NCBI GenBank assembly: GCA_002746425.1
Contig: NVXB01000022.1
Coordinates: 31,212-38,099 of the forward strand
DNA: 6,888 nucleotides
From: Hyphomicrobiales bacterium
GTDB taxonomy: Bacteria > Pseudomonadota > Alphaproteobacteria > Rhizobiales > GCA-2746425
Direction: 5' to 3'
How positions within the stretch are numbered: the first letter of the stretch is position 1; each line of letters opens with the position of its first letter. Of the stretch, positions 1 to 6,113 are shown piece by piece. The notes beneath the pieces were generated by a model that did no database searches, was not told the DNA's origin, and was given only the letters and a program-made list of their open reading frames with translations. The position numbers were made by a program, and so were the translations under genes.

Positions 1-875
1 GGCATTGCCGCAACCTGGCGCATGGCGTCATTCAGCTTGGCAATCACATCATCAGGCACGTCCTTAAGCGTCCACAATGCATTCCAGCCATCGACCACAA
101 AACCATCAACGCCGGCTTCAGATGCTGTTAGTGTGTCGGGGTGGGATGGATTGCGGGTCGTGCCGGTGAGCGCCAGCATTTTGGCCTGATTATCGCGGAT
201 TGCACCAGCAAAGGCGGTGGGCGATTCAATGGCAAGATCAATTTCGCCGCGTATCAGGGCTGCAAGCACATCTGGTGATGTTTTGTAGGGAATGATCGTT
301 GCATCGATACCGGTGGCAGAGCGGAAAAATTCTGCTGCCAGATTTTGCGTGCTGCCTGGATTAATGCTGGCAATGTTCAAAACACCCGGCTGTGCCTTCG
401 CTTTGGCAATCACATCTTGAATGGATGCGTAGTCAGAATTTGGATTGACGAACAAGCCAAGGTCAAACCATGCCAAGGTTGAAATCGGCCTGAATTGTAC
501 CTGTGGATCATAGCCAAGCTTTTCAAACAGGGAGACCGCAATTGTGGTGCCATTGGACATCACAATCAAATCATAGCCATCGGGTTTTGACTTCATCAAC
601 TGGTTGGCTGCGGCCACGCCGCCAGCACCGGGATGGTTCTCGACGATAAACTGAGTGTCTAGAATCTCGGCCATCTTTGCTGCTGCCAACCGCATGGTGA
701 TATCCCCAAGACCACCAGCGCCAAACGGCACGATGATGCGCACGGGCTTGTTCGGATAATCCTGCGCAACAGCAGATGTCATCGGCGCCAATCCGCCCAA
801 AGCCATGGTTGCAGCAAGGGCTGCACCCATCAGTGTCCGGCGGGCTAATCCCGCCTTTTTAATCGTTGTAGACAT
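1..875 (-). CDS. tctC: TctC-family periplasmic solute-binding protein (C-terminus cut by window edge)
   Basis: This is the substrate-binding subunit of a tripartite tricarboxylate transporter. It captures a carboxylate in the periplasm and delivers it to the TctA/TctB membrane pair. The frame is open for 291 codons and runs off the left edge; relatives are about 320-330 residues, so roughly 30 C-terminal residues are missing. The N-terminus has a basic stretch (KKAGLARR), a hydrophobic core and an AVA-Q cleavage site after about residue 37, that is, a secretion signal. The mature protein starts with the family hallmark KPVRIIVPFGAGGLGD (about 42-57), followed by a VENHPGAGG motif. The ATG at 875 is preferred over the in-frame ATG at 881, because the AGGAGG ribosome site lies 7 bases from the former and only 1 base from the latter. 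It is the last of three tct genes, 23 bases after tctA. The ligand cannot be told from sequence; family members bind citrate, other di- and tricarboxylates, aromatic acids and more. Confidence 0.93.
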   Translation of the reverse strand, partial: MSTTIKKAGLARRTLMGAALAATMALGGLAPMTSAVAQDYPNKPVRIIVPFGAGGLGDITMRLAAAKMAEILDTQFIVENHPGAGGVAAANQLMKSKPDGYDLIVMSNGTTIAVSLFEKLGYDPQVQFRPISTLAWFDLGLFVNPNSDYASIQDVIAKAKAQPGVLNIASINPGSTQNLAAEFFRSATGIDATIIPYKTSPDVLAALIRGEIDLAIESPTAFAGAIRDNQAKMLALTGTTRNPSHPDTLTASEAGVDGFVVDGWNALWTLKDVPDDVIAKLNDAMRQVAAM

Positions 876-882
876 AGTCATT

Positions 883-888
883 CCTCCT
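883..888 (-). promoter_or_regulatory. Shine-Dalgarno site of tctC
   Basis: A perfect AGGAGG on the minus strand, in the 23-base tctA-tctC gap. Its 7-base spacing to the ATG at 875 decides that start over the ATG at 881. It is the strongest ribosome site I noticed in the window, which fits the need for a binding protein in excess over its membrane subunits. Confidence 0.8.
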
Positions 889-898
889 GGTTTTAGTG

Positions 899-2428
899 TT
901 ATTCATTGATTGTTGTATTGCGGCGTCTGATCCCGACAATGCGGGCAATCAGGCGGCGAAATTGCGGGATAGAGGCCAGTAAAATGAAAGCGGTCAGCCC
1001 CAGAAACAGCGCCGATACCGGCCGGTCTATGAAGACCGAAAGCTCGCCCCGGGACAAAACCAGCGCGCGGCGGAAATTCTCTTCCAGCAACGGCCCCAGC
1101 ACAAAGCCCAGCAGCAGCGGTGCGGCGGGGAAATCAAACTTCATCATGCCAAAGCCAATGATGCCGAAAATCAACGCGAGCAGCACGTCAAAGGTGGAAT
1201 TATTGACGCTGTAAACACCAATGCAGATGAAAAACAGCATCGCTGGATAAAGCAGATGATAGGGCACCGTCAGCAACCGCACCCACACCCCAATCATCGG
1301 GATATTGAGAACCAGCAAAAAGATATTGCCAATCCAGAAACTGGCGATAATGCCCCAGAAAAGCACGGGATCATTGTTGATAAGCTGAGGACCCGGCGTA
1401 ATGCCATGGATCAACATGCCGCCAAGCATCACCGCCATAATCGCGTCGCCTGGAATGCCCAGGGTTAGCGTGGGGATAAAGGCGGCCTGCACCGACGAGT
1501 TGTTGGCAGCTTCCGGCGCTGTGATGCCTTCAATCACTCCGGTGCCAAATTTCTCCGGGTTCTTGGAAATCCGCTTTTCAGCCGAATAGGCCATGAAAGT
1601 TGCGATGGTTGGGCCGGTGCCGGGCAACATGCCCACCAGCGCCCCGATGACAGAGCCGCGCGCCGCCGATGGCCAAAAGGCGCGCATATCTTCCTTTGTG
1701 GGCAGCAAGGAGCGCATGGTAATCGCGCTGGCATCAACCTTGGCATAGCCGCCTCGGCTCAAATTCATCAAAATTTCGGCAACACCGAACAGCCCCATGG
1801 CCAATGCCACCAGACTAATACCCTCTGATATTTCGATGACCCCAAAGGTGTAGCGTGCCGTTCCGGAACTGATGTCCGAGCCGACAAGACCAAGGACAAT
1901 CCCCACCGCAACCATGGCAACGCCCTTGATGAACGAGCCATTGGAAAGTGTGGAGGCCGCGACCAGCGCCAACACCATGATCGCGAAATAATCGGCCGAG
2001 GAAAAACTGATAGCAAAATCAGCCAGCGCTGGGGCGAAGAGGATCATCAGCAGGATCGAGAATGACCCGCCGACAAAAGAGGCGATCGTGGTCGTGAAAA
2101 GCGCCACGCCCGCACGCCCTTTTTGGGCCATGGGATAACCATCAAGACAGGTAATGGCCGCAGGTGCACTGCCAGGCAAATTCAACAAGATAGACGCGGT
2201 TGAGCTGCCGTATTGCGCGCCATAAAATATCCCGGCCAGCATAATCATGGCCGCCATCGGCTCTAAGTAAAAGGTAAGCGGCAAGCACATGGAGATGGTC
2301 GCCAAAGCACCAATACCCGGCAACACGCCGACAAAAGTACCCAGCGAAACACCCACCAGGCAGAACATCAAATTCTCCCAGGAAAGCGCCGCCTCAAACC
2401 CCAAAACCAGATTGGCTAGAGTGTCCAT
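899..2428 (-). CDS. tctA: TctA-family large membrane subunit of tripartite tricarboxylate transporter
   Basis: The large, many-helix inner-membrane subunit that forms the translocation path of the TTT carboxylate transporter; known family members are driven by an ion gradient, not ATP. From the ATG at 2428 it is 509 residues, the usual length for TctA. Visible signatures are GVLPGIG (34-40), YGAQYGSS (69-76), NLPGSAPAAITCLDGYP (83-99), GMLPGTGPT (264-272), EAANNSS (304-310) and LTLGIPGD (319-326). The LPG motifs recur in each half, which suggests two related halves. The ATG follows the tctB stop after one base (TGA-T-ATG) and no good ribosome site precedes it, so translation is probably coupled to tctB. 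A TTG at 2440 would add four residues and overlap tctB; it is less likely. The gene looks intact. Confidence 0.96.
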   Translation of the reverse strand: MDTLANLVLGFEAALSWENLMFCLVGVSLGTFVGVLPGIGALATISMCLPLTFYLEPMAAMIMLAGIFYGAQYGSSTASILLNLPGSAPAAITCLDGYPMAQKGRAGVALFTTTIASFVGGSFSILLMILFAPALADFAISFSSADYFAIMVLALVAASTLSNGSFIKGVAMVAVGIVLGLVGSDISSGTARYTFGVIEISEGISLVALAMGLFGVAEILMNLSRGGYAKVDASAITMRSLLPTKEDMRAFWPSAARGSVIGALVGMLPGTGPTIATFMAYSAEKRISKNPEKFGTGVIEGITAPEAANNSSVQAAFIPTLTLGIPGDAIMAVMLGGMLIHGITPGPQLINNDPVLFWGIIASFWIGNIFLLVLNIPMIGVWVRLLTVPYHLLYPAMLFFICIGVYSVNNSTFDVLLALIFGIIGFGMMKFDFPAAPLLLGFVLGPLLEENFRRALVLSRGELSVFIDRPVSALFLGLTAFILLASIPQFRRLIARIVGIRRRNTTINE

Positions 2429-2429
2429 A

Positions 2430-2879
2430 TCAACGTCCAAACAGGGTTAGAGGCATGCGCAGGCCCCAGACAAAAACCAAATAACCGGCAAGACACAAAA
2501 AACTTGCCGACGCGATTAGCGAGATGGGGCGAAACGGCGTCTTGGCCAAACCACTGATAAGAATGAGTGCAAAAGTTGCAGGCACGAGCCCAAAATCATC
2601 GACCAGCAGAACCCACGCCAGAATGGCCACCGTGACAAAAATCATCGGCCGCCAGGCAAAGCTGCGTGCTTGCGGCGGAGCCAGAATCGTCTCCCACGCA
2701 GCGGCAGCGGCCAACACGACAATCAACGCACTTGTTGCGACAGGAAAATATCCAGCGCCCATGTGGTTAACGGTTCCCATCGGATATTGCGTGCCAAGCC
2801 AAACGGCGATCAGCCCGAACAATCCCAAAAATGCACATGCTGCAAGATCGGGTAGGCGCGCTCTTATTGTTTCCGACAT
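2430..2879 (-). CDS. tctB: TctB-family small membrane subunit of tripartite tricarboxylate transporter
   Basis: The small accessory membrane subunit of the TTT system, which works with TctA; its exact role is poorly known in the family. It has 149 residues with about four hydrophobic segments (about 12-29, 46-66, 77-93, with 98-111 and 119-139 near the C-terminus). It carries the usual family features: a glycine-rich GAGYFP stretch after the first helix (41-46) and a C-terminal MPLTLFG. The ATG at 2879 is chosen because AGAGGA sits 5 bases before it. A GTG at 2909 in the same frame would add ten residues (including CGERKH) that do not look like the family N-terminus. It is the first gene of the tctB-tctA-tctC unit, so the operon promoter should lie in 2880-3077. 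Sequence identity of TctB proteins is usually low; the call leans on context as well as motifs. Confidence 0.9.
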   Translation of the reverse strand: MSETIRARLPDLAACAFLGLFGLIAVWLGTQYPMGTVNHMGAGYFPVATSALIVVLAAAAAWETILAPPQARSFAWRPMIFVTVAILAWVLLVDDFGLVPATFALILISGLAKTPFRPISLIASASFLCLAGYLVFVWGLRMPLTLFGR

Positions 2880-2884
2880 ATGCT

Positions 2885-2890
2885 TCCTCT
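2885..2890 (-). promoter_or_regulatory. Shine-Dalgarno site of tctB
   Basis: AGAGGA on the minus strand, 5 bases before the ATG at 2879. It supports that start over the upstream GTG at 2909. Confidence 0.6.
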
Positions 2891-3024
2891 CGCCGCACAA
2901 CATCTTCACTCAGCGTGCTGTGGGCCTTCTGGTTCCTGCTTATTGCGTGACCATGTCAGCTGCAGGTTTCCTTTAAATGAAACTAGAAACTTGTGCCCGG
3001 GAATGAAAATCAATAGTCTGCTCT

Positions 3025-3040
3025 CAATGATAAGTTATTG
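3025..3040. promoter_or_regulatory. Candidate LysR-type operator dyad
   Basis: An interrupted inverted repeat CAAT-N8-ATTG with one more matching pair inside (A at 3030, T at 3035). It is AT-rich and centred about 45 bases upstream of the regulator start. LysR-type proteins bind AT-rich interrupted dyads in such divergent regions, but this one does not exactly follow the T-N11-A consensus. A second weak dyad, TTTC-N8-GAAA, lies at 3059-3074 next to the start codon. Both are short enough to occur by chance. Confidence 0.25.
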
Positions 3041-3077
3041 CTAAATAGCGCAGACATGTTTCATCATATGGAAAATC

Positions 3078-4307
3078 ATGACGTTAAAAAAACAAGATGA
3101 AGCGAGCCAATTAAACCTGCGTCACCTTAGATCTTTGGTGCTTGTTGCAGAGTTGGGCAGCACACATTTAGCAGCGCAGGAAATTGGCTTGTCGCAGCCA
3201 GCGATAAGTCTGGCCTTAAAGAGGCTAGAAGTTCTGTTTGGCGGCGCTCTGTTTCAGCGGGGCAATGTGGGACTGTCACTCAACAGCGACGGTCAGATCG
3301 TCAATCTGCGTGTGCGGCGCATGTTCGATGCCTTGGCACAAATGCGCCGGCGGATAAATTCGGCGCGGCGCGGTCGGCCTGCTTTGCGCATCGACAATCT
3401 TGTTACCATGACGCATTTGCGAGCGGTGATTGCGGTGGCAAACAACCGGGGCTTTTCCGCGGCCGCCCGCGCCATGGGTATTGCCGTGCCCAGTGTGCAT
3501 CGCGCGGCCCGCGAATTTGAAAACATCATCGAAGCACGCCTGTTTGACCGCCTTAATTACGGGGTCGAGCCCACCCCATTGGGTATTGATGTTGCGCGGC
3601 TTGCCGGGTTGGCACTGCGCGAGATTAACGCCGCATTTGAAGATCTGGATGAAGCGCGTGGCCGTGCAAGCGGCAAAATTGTTATTGGCTCGCAGCCACT
3701 GGCGCGCTCCGATATTCTCCCCGATACCATCGTTGCCTTTTGCGCCGGCGCGCCCAACGCAGCGGTCGAAATAATGGAAGGCCAATATGAAATTTTGGTG
3801 CAAGCCCTGCGCCGGGGAGAGCTGGACATCATGCTTGGCGCGCTACGCGGCCATGATCAGGAACCTGAGTTGCACGAAATGCCCCTGTTTGAAGACGGCC
3901 TGTCTATCATGGCGCGGGCTGGGCATCCTTTAGCAGGGCGGCAGGATATAAGCGTTTTGGAACTGGCGAGTTTTCCGTGGGTTATCCCGCGCAAAGGCGC
4001 GCCGACACGCACACATTTCGACAGGCTTTTTGAGGCGGGCACGCCAAAGGGGCTGGTGGAATCCTCTTCGCTTGTGGTCATCCGCGCCTTGCTGGCCAAA
4101 AGCGATCGGCTGACACTGCTGTCGCGCCGCCGCATTCTTTATGAGGAGCAACAGGGCCTGCTCACCGCCCTAAATGTGCCATTGGCGTTTACCGCCCGCA
4201 TGGTGGGCATCACCACAAGAACCAATTGGCACCCCACGCGATTACAAGAAGAGTTTTTAGAGCTGCTGACACAAATTACCGAAGGCTTGGAAAAGGCTGA
4301 CAACTGA
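3078..4307 (+). CDS. LysR-type transcriptional regulator with two tandem winged-helix DNA-binding domains
   Basis: A 409-residue regulator, against about 300 for normal LysR proteins. Residues 14-72 form a standard LysR winged helix with a canonical recognition region (LSQPAISLALKRLE, 38-51; ALFQR, 57-61), followed by a linker helix to about 96. Residues 111-172 repeat the same fold without gaps at an offset of 97 residues: HLR 16-18/113-115, P41/P138, LF 58-59/155-156, R61/R158. The second copy's recognition region is divergent (AVPSVHRAAREFE). It has its own linker helix (about 173-195). A single effector-binding domain follows from about 198 (GKIVIGSQPL) to 400, with the expected VESSSLVVIRALL stretch. 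The gene is divergent from tctB, so it probably controls the tct operon in response to a carboxylate; this is inferred from position. The start is ATG with a weak ribosome site. Confidence 0.93.
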   Translation: MTLKKQDEASQLNLRHLRSLVLVAELGSTHLAAQEIGLSQPAISLALKRLEVLFGGALFQRGNVGLSLNSDGQIVNLRVRRMFDALAQMRRRINSARRGRPALRIDNLVTMTHLRAVIAVANNRGFSAAARAMGIAVPSVHRAAREFENIIEARLFDRLNYGVEPTPLGIDVARLAGLALREINAAFEDLDEARGRASGKIVIGSQPLARSDILPDTIVAFCAGAPNAAVEIMEGQYEILVQALRRGELDIMLGALRGHDQEPELHEMPLFEDGLSIMARAGHPLAGRQDISVLELASFPWVIPRKGAPTRTHFDRLFEAGTPKGLVESSSLVVIRALLAKSDRLTLLSRRRILYEEQQGLLTALNVPLAFTARMVGITTRTNWHPTRLQEEFLELLTQITEGLEKADN

Positions 4308-4320
4308 CCGGCAAGACGAT

Positions 4321-5166
4321 TTAATTCTTGACGGCACCCATTGTTAGGCCGCGAACGAGATGTTTCTGCATCAACAGAATAAAGATAAAGGCCGGAATAA
4401 GCGCAGAAGTACCCAGCGCTGTGGTAAATCCCGTTATGCCCCAACCCGGCATGACACTTATCTTAACGGGGATTGTTTTTATCGAGTTTGTTAAAAACAC
4501 GGCGAGCAAAAACTCGGTCCAGGAAAAAATGAAACACAGCACCGCAGTTGCCGCCACGCCGCCTTTGATCATCGGCAATAAAACCAATCCAAAACATTGA
4601 AAACGGCTGGCTCCGTCAATCATCGCAGCATCTTCAATTTCAATTGGAACATCATCAATAAAAGACTTGAGCAGCAATATGGCCACCGGAAGAGCGATCA
4701 CGCTATGGGCGATAATCAAACCCAGATGGGTATCAACAAGGCCAAGGTCGCGATAAAGCAGCACAAGAGGAATGACGATGACAATGGGCGGCAGGCACCT
4801 TAGCAAGATAAGCCAATACTGCACCCTATGCACACCGCGCTTGATCAAACGCGATAAAGCATAAGCTGCGAACAGTGCGGTAAATGTTGTGAGGAACGTT
4901 GATGCGATTGCAATGATCGCAGAAGAGGCGATGGCAGCCCTGCCGTCAAATAGCTCAAACTTGCCAAATTGGCCCAACACCGTGGTCCGATAATTATCAA
5001 AGGTCGGCGTAAAATCGAACCAGACAACCTCATTGATAACAAACCAAACAGACATCGGCTTGATTGAACTTAGCGCCCACCAGAAAATGGGAAACATGAA
5101 CACCGCGACCACCACGGTAGACACAAAATAACGTAAAAGCGGTGCAAGGGTTTTTGCGATTGTCAC
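4321..5166 (-). CDS. Carbohydrate-type ABC transporter permease (MalG-like), without partner genes nearby
   Basis: An inner-membrane permease half of an ABC importer of the CUT1 (sugar, polyol, glycerol-phosphate) type; it would pair with a second permease, an ATPase and a binding protein. It has 281 residues, normal for MalG relatives, with about six hydrophobic segments (about 13-31, 79-103, 117-137, 148-167, 203-225, 253-266). The EAA loop that docks on the ATPase is intact: E178, A180, A181, D184, G185, A186 and P198. FSWTEFL (214-220) is close to the usual FSWNEFL, and the C-terminal HLVRGLTMGAVKN is characteristic of the MalG side. The GTG at 5166 is the only plausible start before an in-frame upstream stop; AAGGG lies a few bases before it. 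None of the usual partners is in the window, and the upstream neighbour is a tRNA gene. The gene is convergent with the LysR gene, 13 bases apart, with no visible terminator between them. The substrate is unknown. Confidence 0.9.
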   Translation of the reverse strand: MTIAKTLAPLLRYFVSTVVVAVFMFPIFWWALSSIKPMSVWFVINEVVWFDFTPTFDNYRTTVLGQFGKFELFDGRAAIASSAIIAIASTFLTTFTALFAAYALSRLIKRGVHRVQYWLILLRCLPPIVIVIPLVLLYRDLGLVDTHLGLIIAHSVIALPVAILLLKSFIDDVPIEIEDAAMIDGASRFQCFGLVLLPMIKGGVAATAVLCFIFSWTEFLLAVFLTNSIKTIPVKISVMPGWGITGFTTALGTSALIPAFIFILLMQKHLVRGLTMGAVKN

Positions 5167-5336
5167 GTCCCTTCGTTTTACGCAGATGCCTGAAATTCAC
5201 AAATGCAACAATATCAGCATGTTGTTTGGCACGCTAGGGAAGAAAATTTTAAACACCTCAAGCGGCACAAGTGACACCGATCGTTCAGAACGCCTTATCG
5301 AAGCTTTGAGCGACGCGAATGGCGTGAGATCAACAG
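5167..5336. other. Intergenic gap between tRNA-Leu and the ABC permease gene
   Basis: About 170 bases that are downstream of the tRNA and upstream of the permease on the same (minus) strand. They should hold the tRNA terminator and the permease promoter, but I see neither clearly. The only structure is an 11-base palindrome, CGTTC-A-GAACG, at 5282-5292, with no following T-run on the minus strand. No credible gene is present. Confidence 0.5.
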
Positions 5337-5421
5337 TGGTGCCCCCTCCCGGACTCGAACCGGGACTCCCGAAGGAACGGGATTTTGAATCCCGCGCGTC
5401 TACCAGTTCCGCCAAGGGGGC
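5337..5421 (-). tRNA. tRNA-Leu (anticodon CAA)
   Basis: On the minus strand an 85-base class II tRNA can be folded. The acceptor arm pairs GCCCCCT (5421-5415) with AGGGGGC (5347-5341), followed by discriminator A and an encoded CCA (5339-5337). The D-loop contains the usual AACTGGTAGACGC. The anticodon arm is CGGGA-TTCAAAA-TCCCG with anticodon CAA, reading UUG leucine codons. A long variable arm (TTCC-TTCG-GGA) marks the leucine/serine class. The T arm is CCCGG-TTCGAGT-CCGGG. All stems are intact. The product would mature towards lower coordinates, facing the permease gene. Confidence 0.97.
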
Positions 5422-5492
5422 AATCGCTGTAATGCGCACTGGAGAGCACTGATTAGCCGAAGTTGATGGACTTGCACAAGCCCCTTTGTTAG
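5422..5492. promoter_or_regulatory. Short divergent promoter region for tRNA-Leu and the yqaA-like gene
   Basis: Seventy-one bases between the tRNA 5' end and the first ATG of the membrane-protein gene, so both promoters must lie here or overlap the genes. On the minus strand TTGTGC and TAATCA are about 18 bases apart and could be a weak tRNA promoter, but both hexamers match the consensus poorly. A direct repeat GCACTG occurs at 5436-5441 and 5446-5451. Confidence 0.3.
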
Positions 5493-6104
5493 ATGCCAGC
5501 CATGACACATTCAAATATTTCGCCTCTTCGCAAGATTTATGATTGGACGATGGACCTCGCGGCCAAGAAAAATGCTACTTGGGTGCTTTCTGGTGTCTCC
5601 TTTATTGAAAGCTCATTTTTTCCCATTCCGCCGGATTTGCTGTTGATTCCCATGGTTTTGGCCAATCGTGAAAAGGCCTGGTGGTATGCTTTATGGTGTT
5701 CCGTCGCCTCGGTGCTGGGCGCTTTGCTGGGCTATGCGATTGGCGCACTACTGTTTGATTCCGTCGCCGAACCCTTGCTGCAATTTTATGGCTATGCAGA
5801 AAAATTCCACGAATTTTCTGAAGGCTATAATGAATGGGGCGTCTGGATTGTGCTGATTGCCGGTCTCACGCCATTTCCCTACAAAGTTATCACCATTGCA
5901 TCGGGGGCCACAGGCCTTGGATTGCCGGTGTTTATTCTGGCCAGCATCGTGGCGCGCACCATTCGGTTCTTTGCCGTTGCCGGATTGATTTATGTTTTTG
6001 GCCCCTCGGTTAGAAACTTTGTGGAAAAGCGTCTTGGCCTTGTTTTTGCCGTATCTCTGGCTTTGCTGATCGGTGGCTTCGTCGTTGCGAAATATATAAT
6101 TTAG
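5493..6104 (+). CDS. YqaA/DedA-like membrane protein (VTT-domain family)
   Basis: A 203-residue inner-membrane protein of the YqaA branch of the DedA/VTT family. Characterised DedA relatives are linked to lipid carrier recycling and membrane homeostasis; the role of YqaA proteins is not settled. The family signature is clear: FIESSFFPIPPD (37-48, with E39, P44, P46, D48) as the first re-entrant segment. It is followed by a glycine-rich helix (GALLGYAIGALL, 76-87). The second re-entrant element is GLTPFPYKVITIASGATGL (124-142), then two arginines (R155, R158) and a last hydrophobic helix (181-198). The start is uncertain: ATG 5493 directly follows an in-frame TAG, ATG 5502 is nine bases later, and neither has a good ribosome site. 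It lies 9 bases upstream of the dsbB-like gene, whose ribosome site overlaps its stop codon, so the two are co-transcribed. Confidence 0.88.
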   Translation: MPAMTHSNISPLRKIYDWTMDLAAKKNATWVLSGVSFIESSFFPIPPDLLLIPMVLANREKAWWYALWCSVASVLGALLGYAIGALLFDSVAEPLLQFYGYAEKFHEFSEGYNEWGVWIVLIAGLTPFPYKVITIASGATGLGLPVFILASIVARTIRFFAVAGLIYVFGPSVRNFVEKRLGLVFAVSLALLIGGFVVAKYII

Positions 6105-6107
6105 GAA
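6103..6107 (+). promoter_or_regulatory. Shine-Dalgarno site of the dsbB-like gene, overlapping the upstream stop codon
   Basis: AGGAA begins inside the TAG stop of the membrane-protein gene (6102-6104); the AGGA core is 7 bases from the ATG at 6114. Ribosomes finishing the first gene end on the start site of the second, which suggests coupled translation. Confidence 0.65.
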
Positions 6108-6113
6108 ATTTTT

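Larger units (their letters stand above)
2880..3077. promoter_or_regulatory. Divergent control region between tctB and the LysR-type regulator gene
   Basis: About 198 bases between two divergent genes, the classic arrangement in which a LysR-type regulator controls both its own gene and the adjacent operon. The right half (about 3000-3077) is AT-rich and holds dyad elements; the left half (2880-2960) is GC-richer and is probably the tct leader. I see no convincing -35/-10 pair on either strand. The regulator's ATG at 3078 has only a weak GGA (3070-3072) as ribosome site. Confidence 0.55.

Noticed and set aside
836..875. Twin-arginine signal in TctC (LARRTLMG)
   Set aside because: Two arginines are present, but the rest of the twin-arginine consensus (S/T before, F-L-K after) is not met; an ordinary Sec signal is more likely.
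906..1589. Plus-strand open frames inside tctA
   Set aside because: Antisense shadows without recognisable domains; the minus-strand TctA is certain.
2429..2440. Longer tctA from a TTG at 2440
   Set aside because: No ribosome site, rare start codon, and overlap with tctB; the ATG at 2428 gives a neat TGA-T-ATG junction.
2880..2909. Longer tctB from a GTG at 2909
   Set aside because: Adds ten unfamiliar residues, and the good ribosome site AGAGGA points to the ATG at 2879.
3276..4151. Several minus-strand open frames inside the LysR gene
   Set aside because: Low-complexity, basic translations with no domain; shadows of a GC-rich real gene.
4308..4320. Bidirectional terminator between the convergent LysR and permease genes
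   Set aside because: Only 13 bases, with no inverted repeat.
5282..5292. 11-base palindrome CGTTC-A-GAACG as a terminator for the tRNA
   Set aside because: No usable loop and no T-run after it; could be a protein-binding dyad or chance.
5186..5514. Open frames on both strands across the tRNA (for example one encoding PPPGLEPGLPKERDFESRAST)
   Set aside because: These are the well-known false proteins produced by translating a tRNA-Leu gene; the tRNA explains the sequence.
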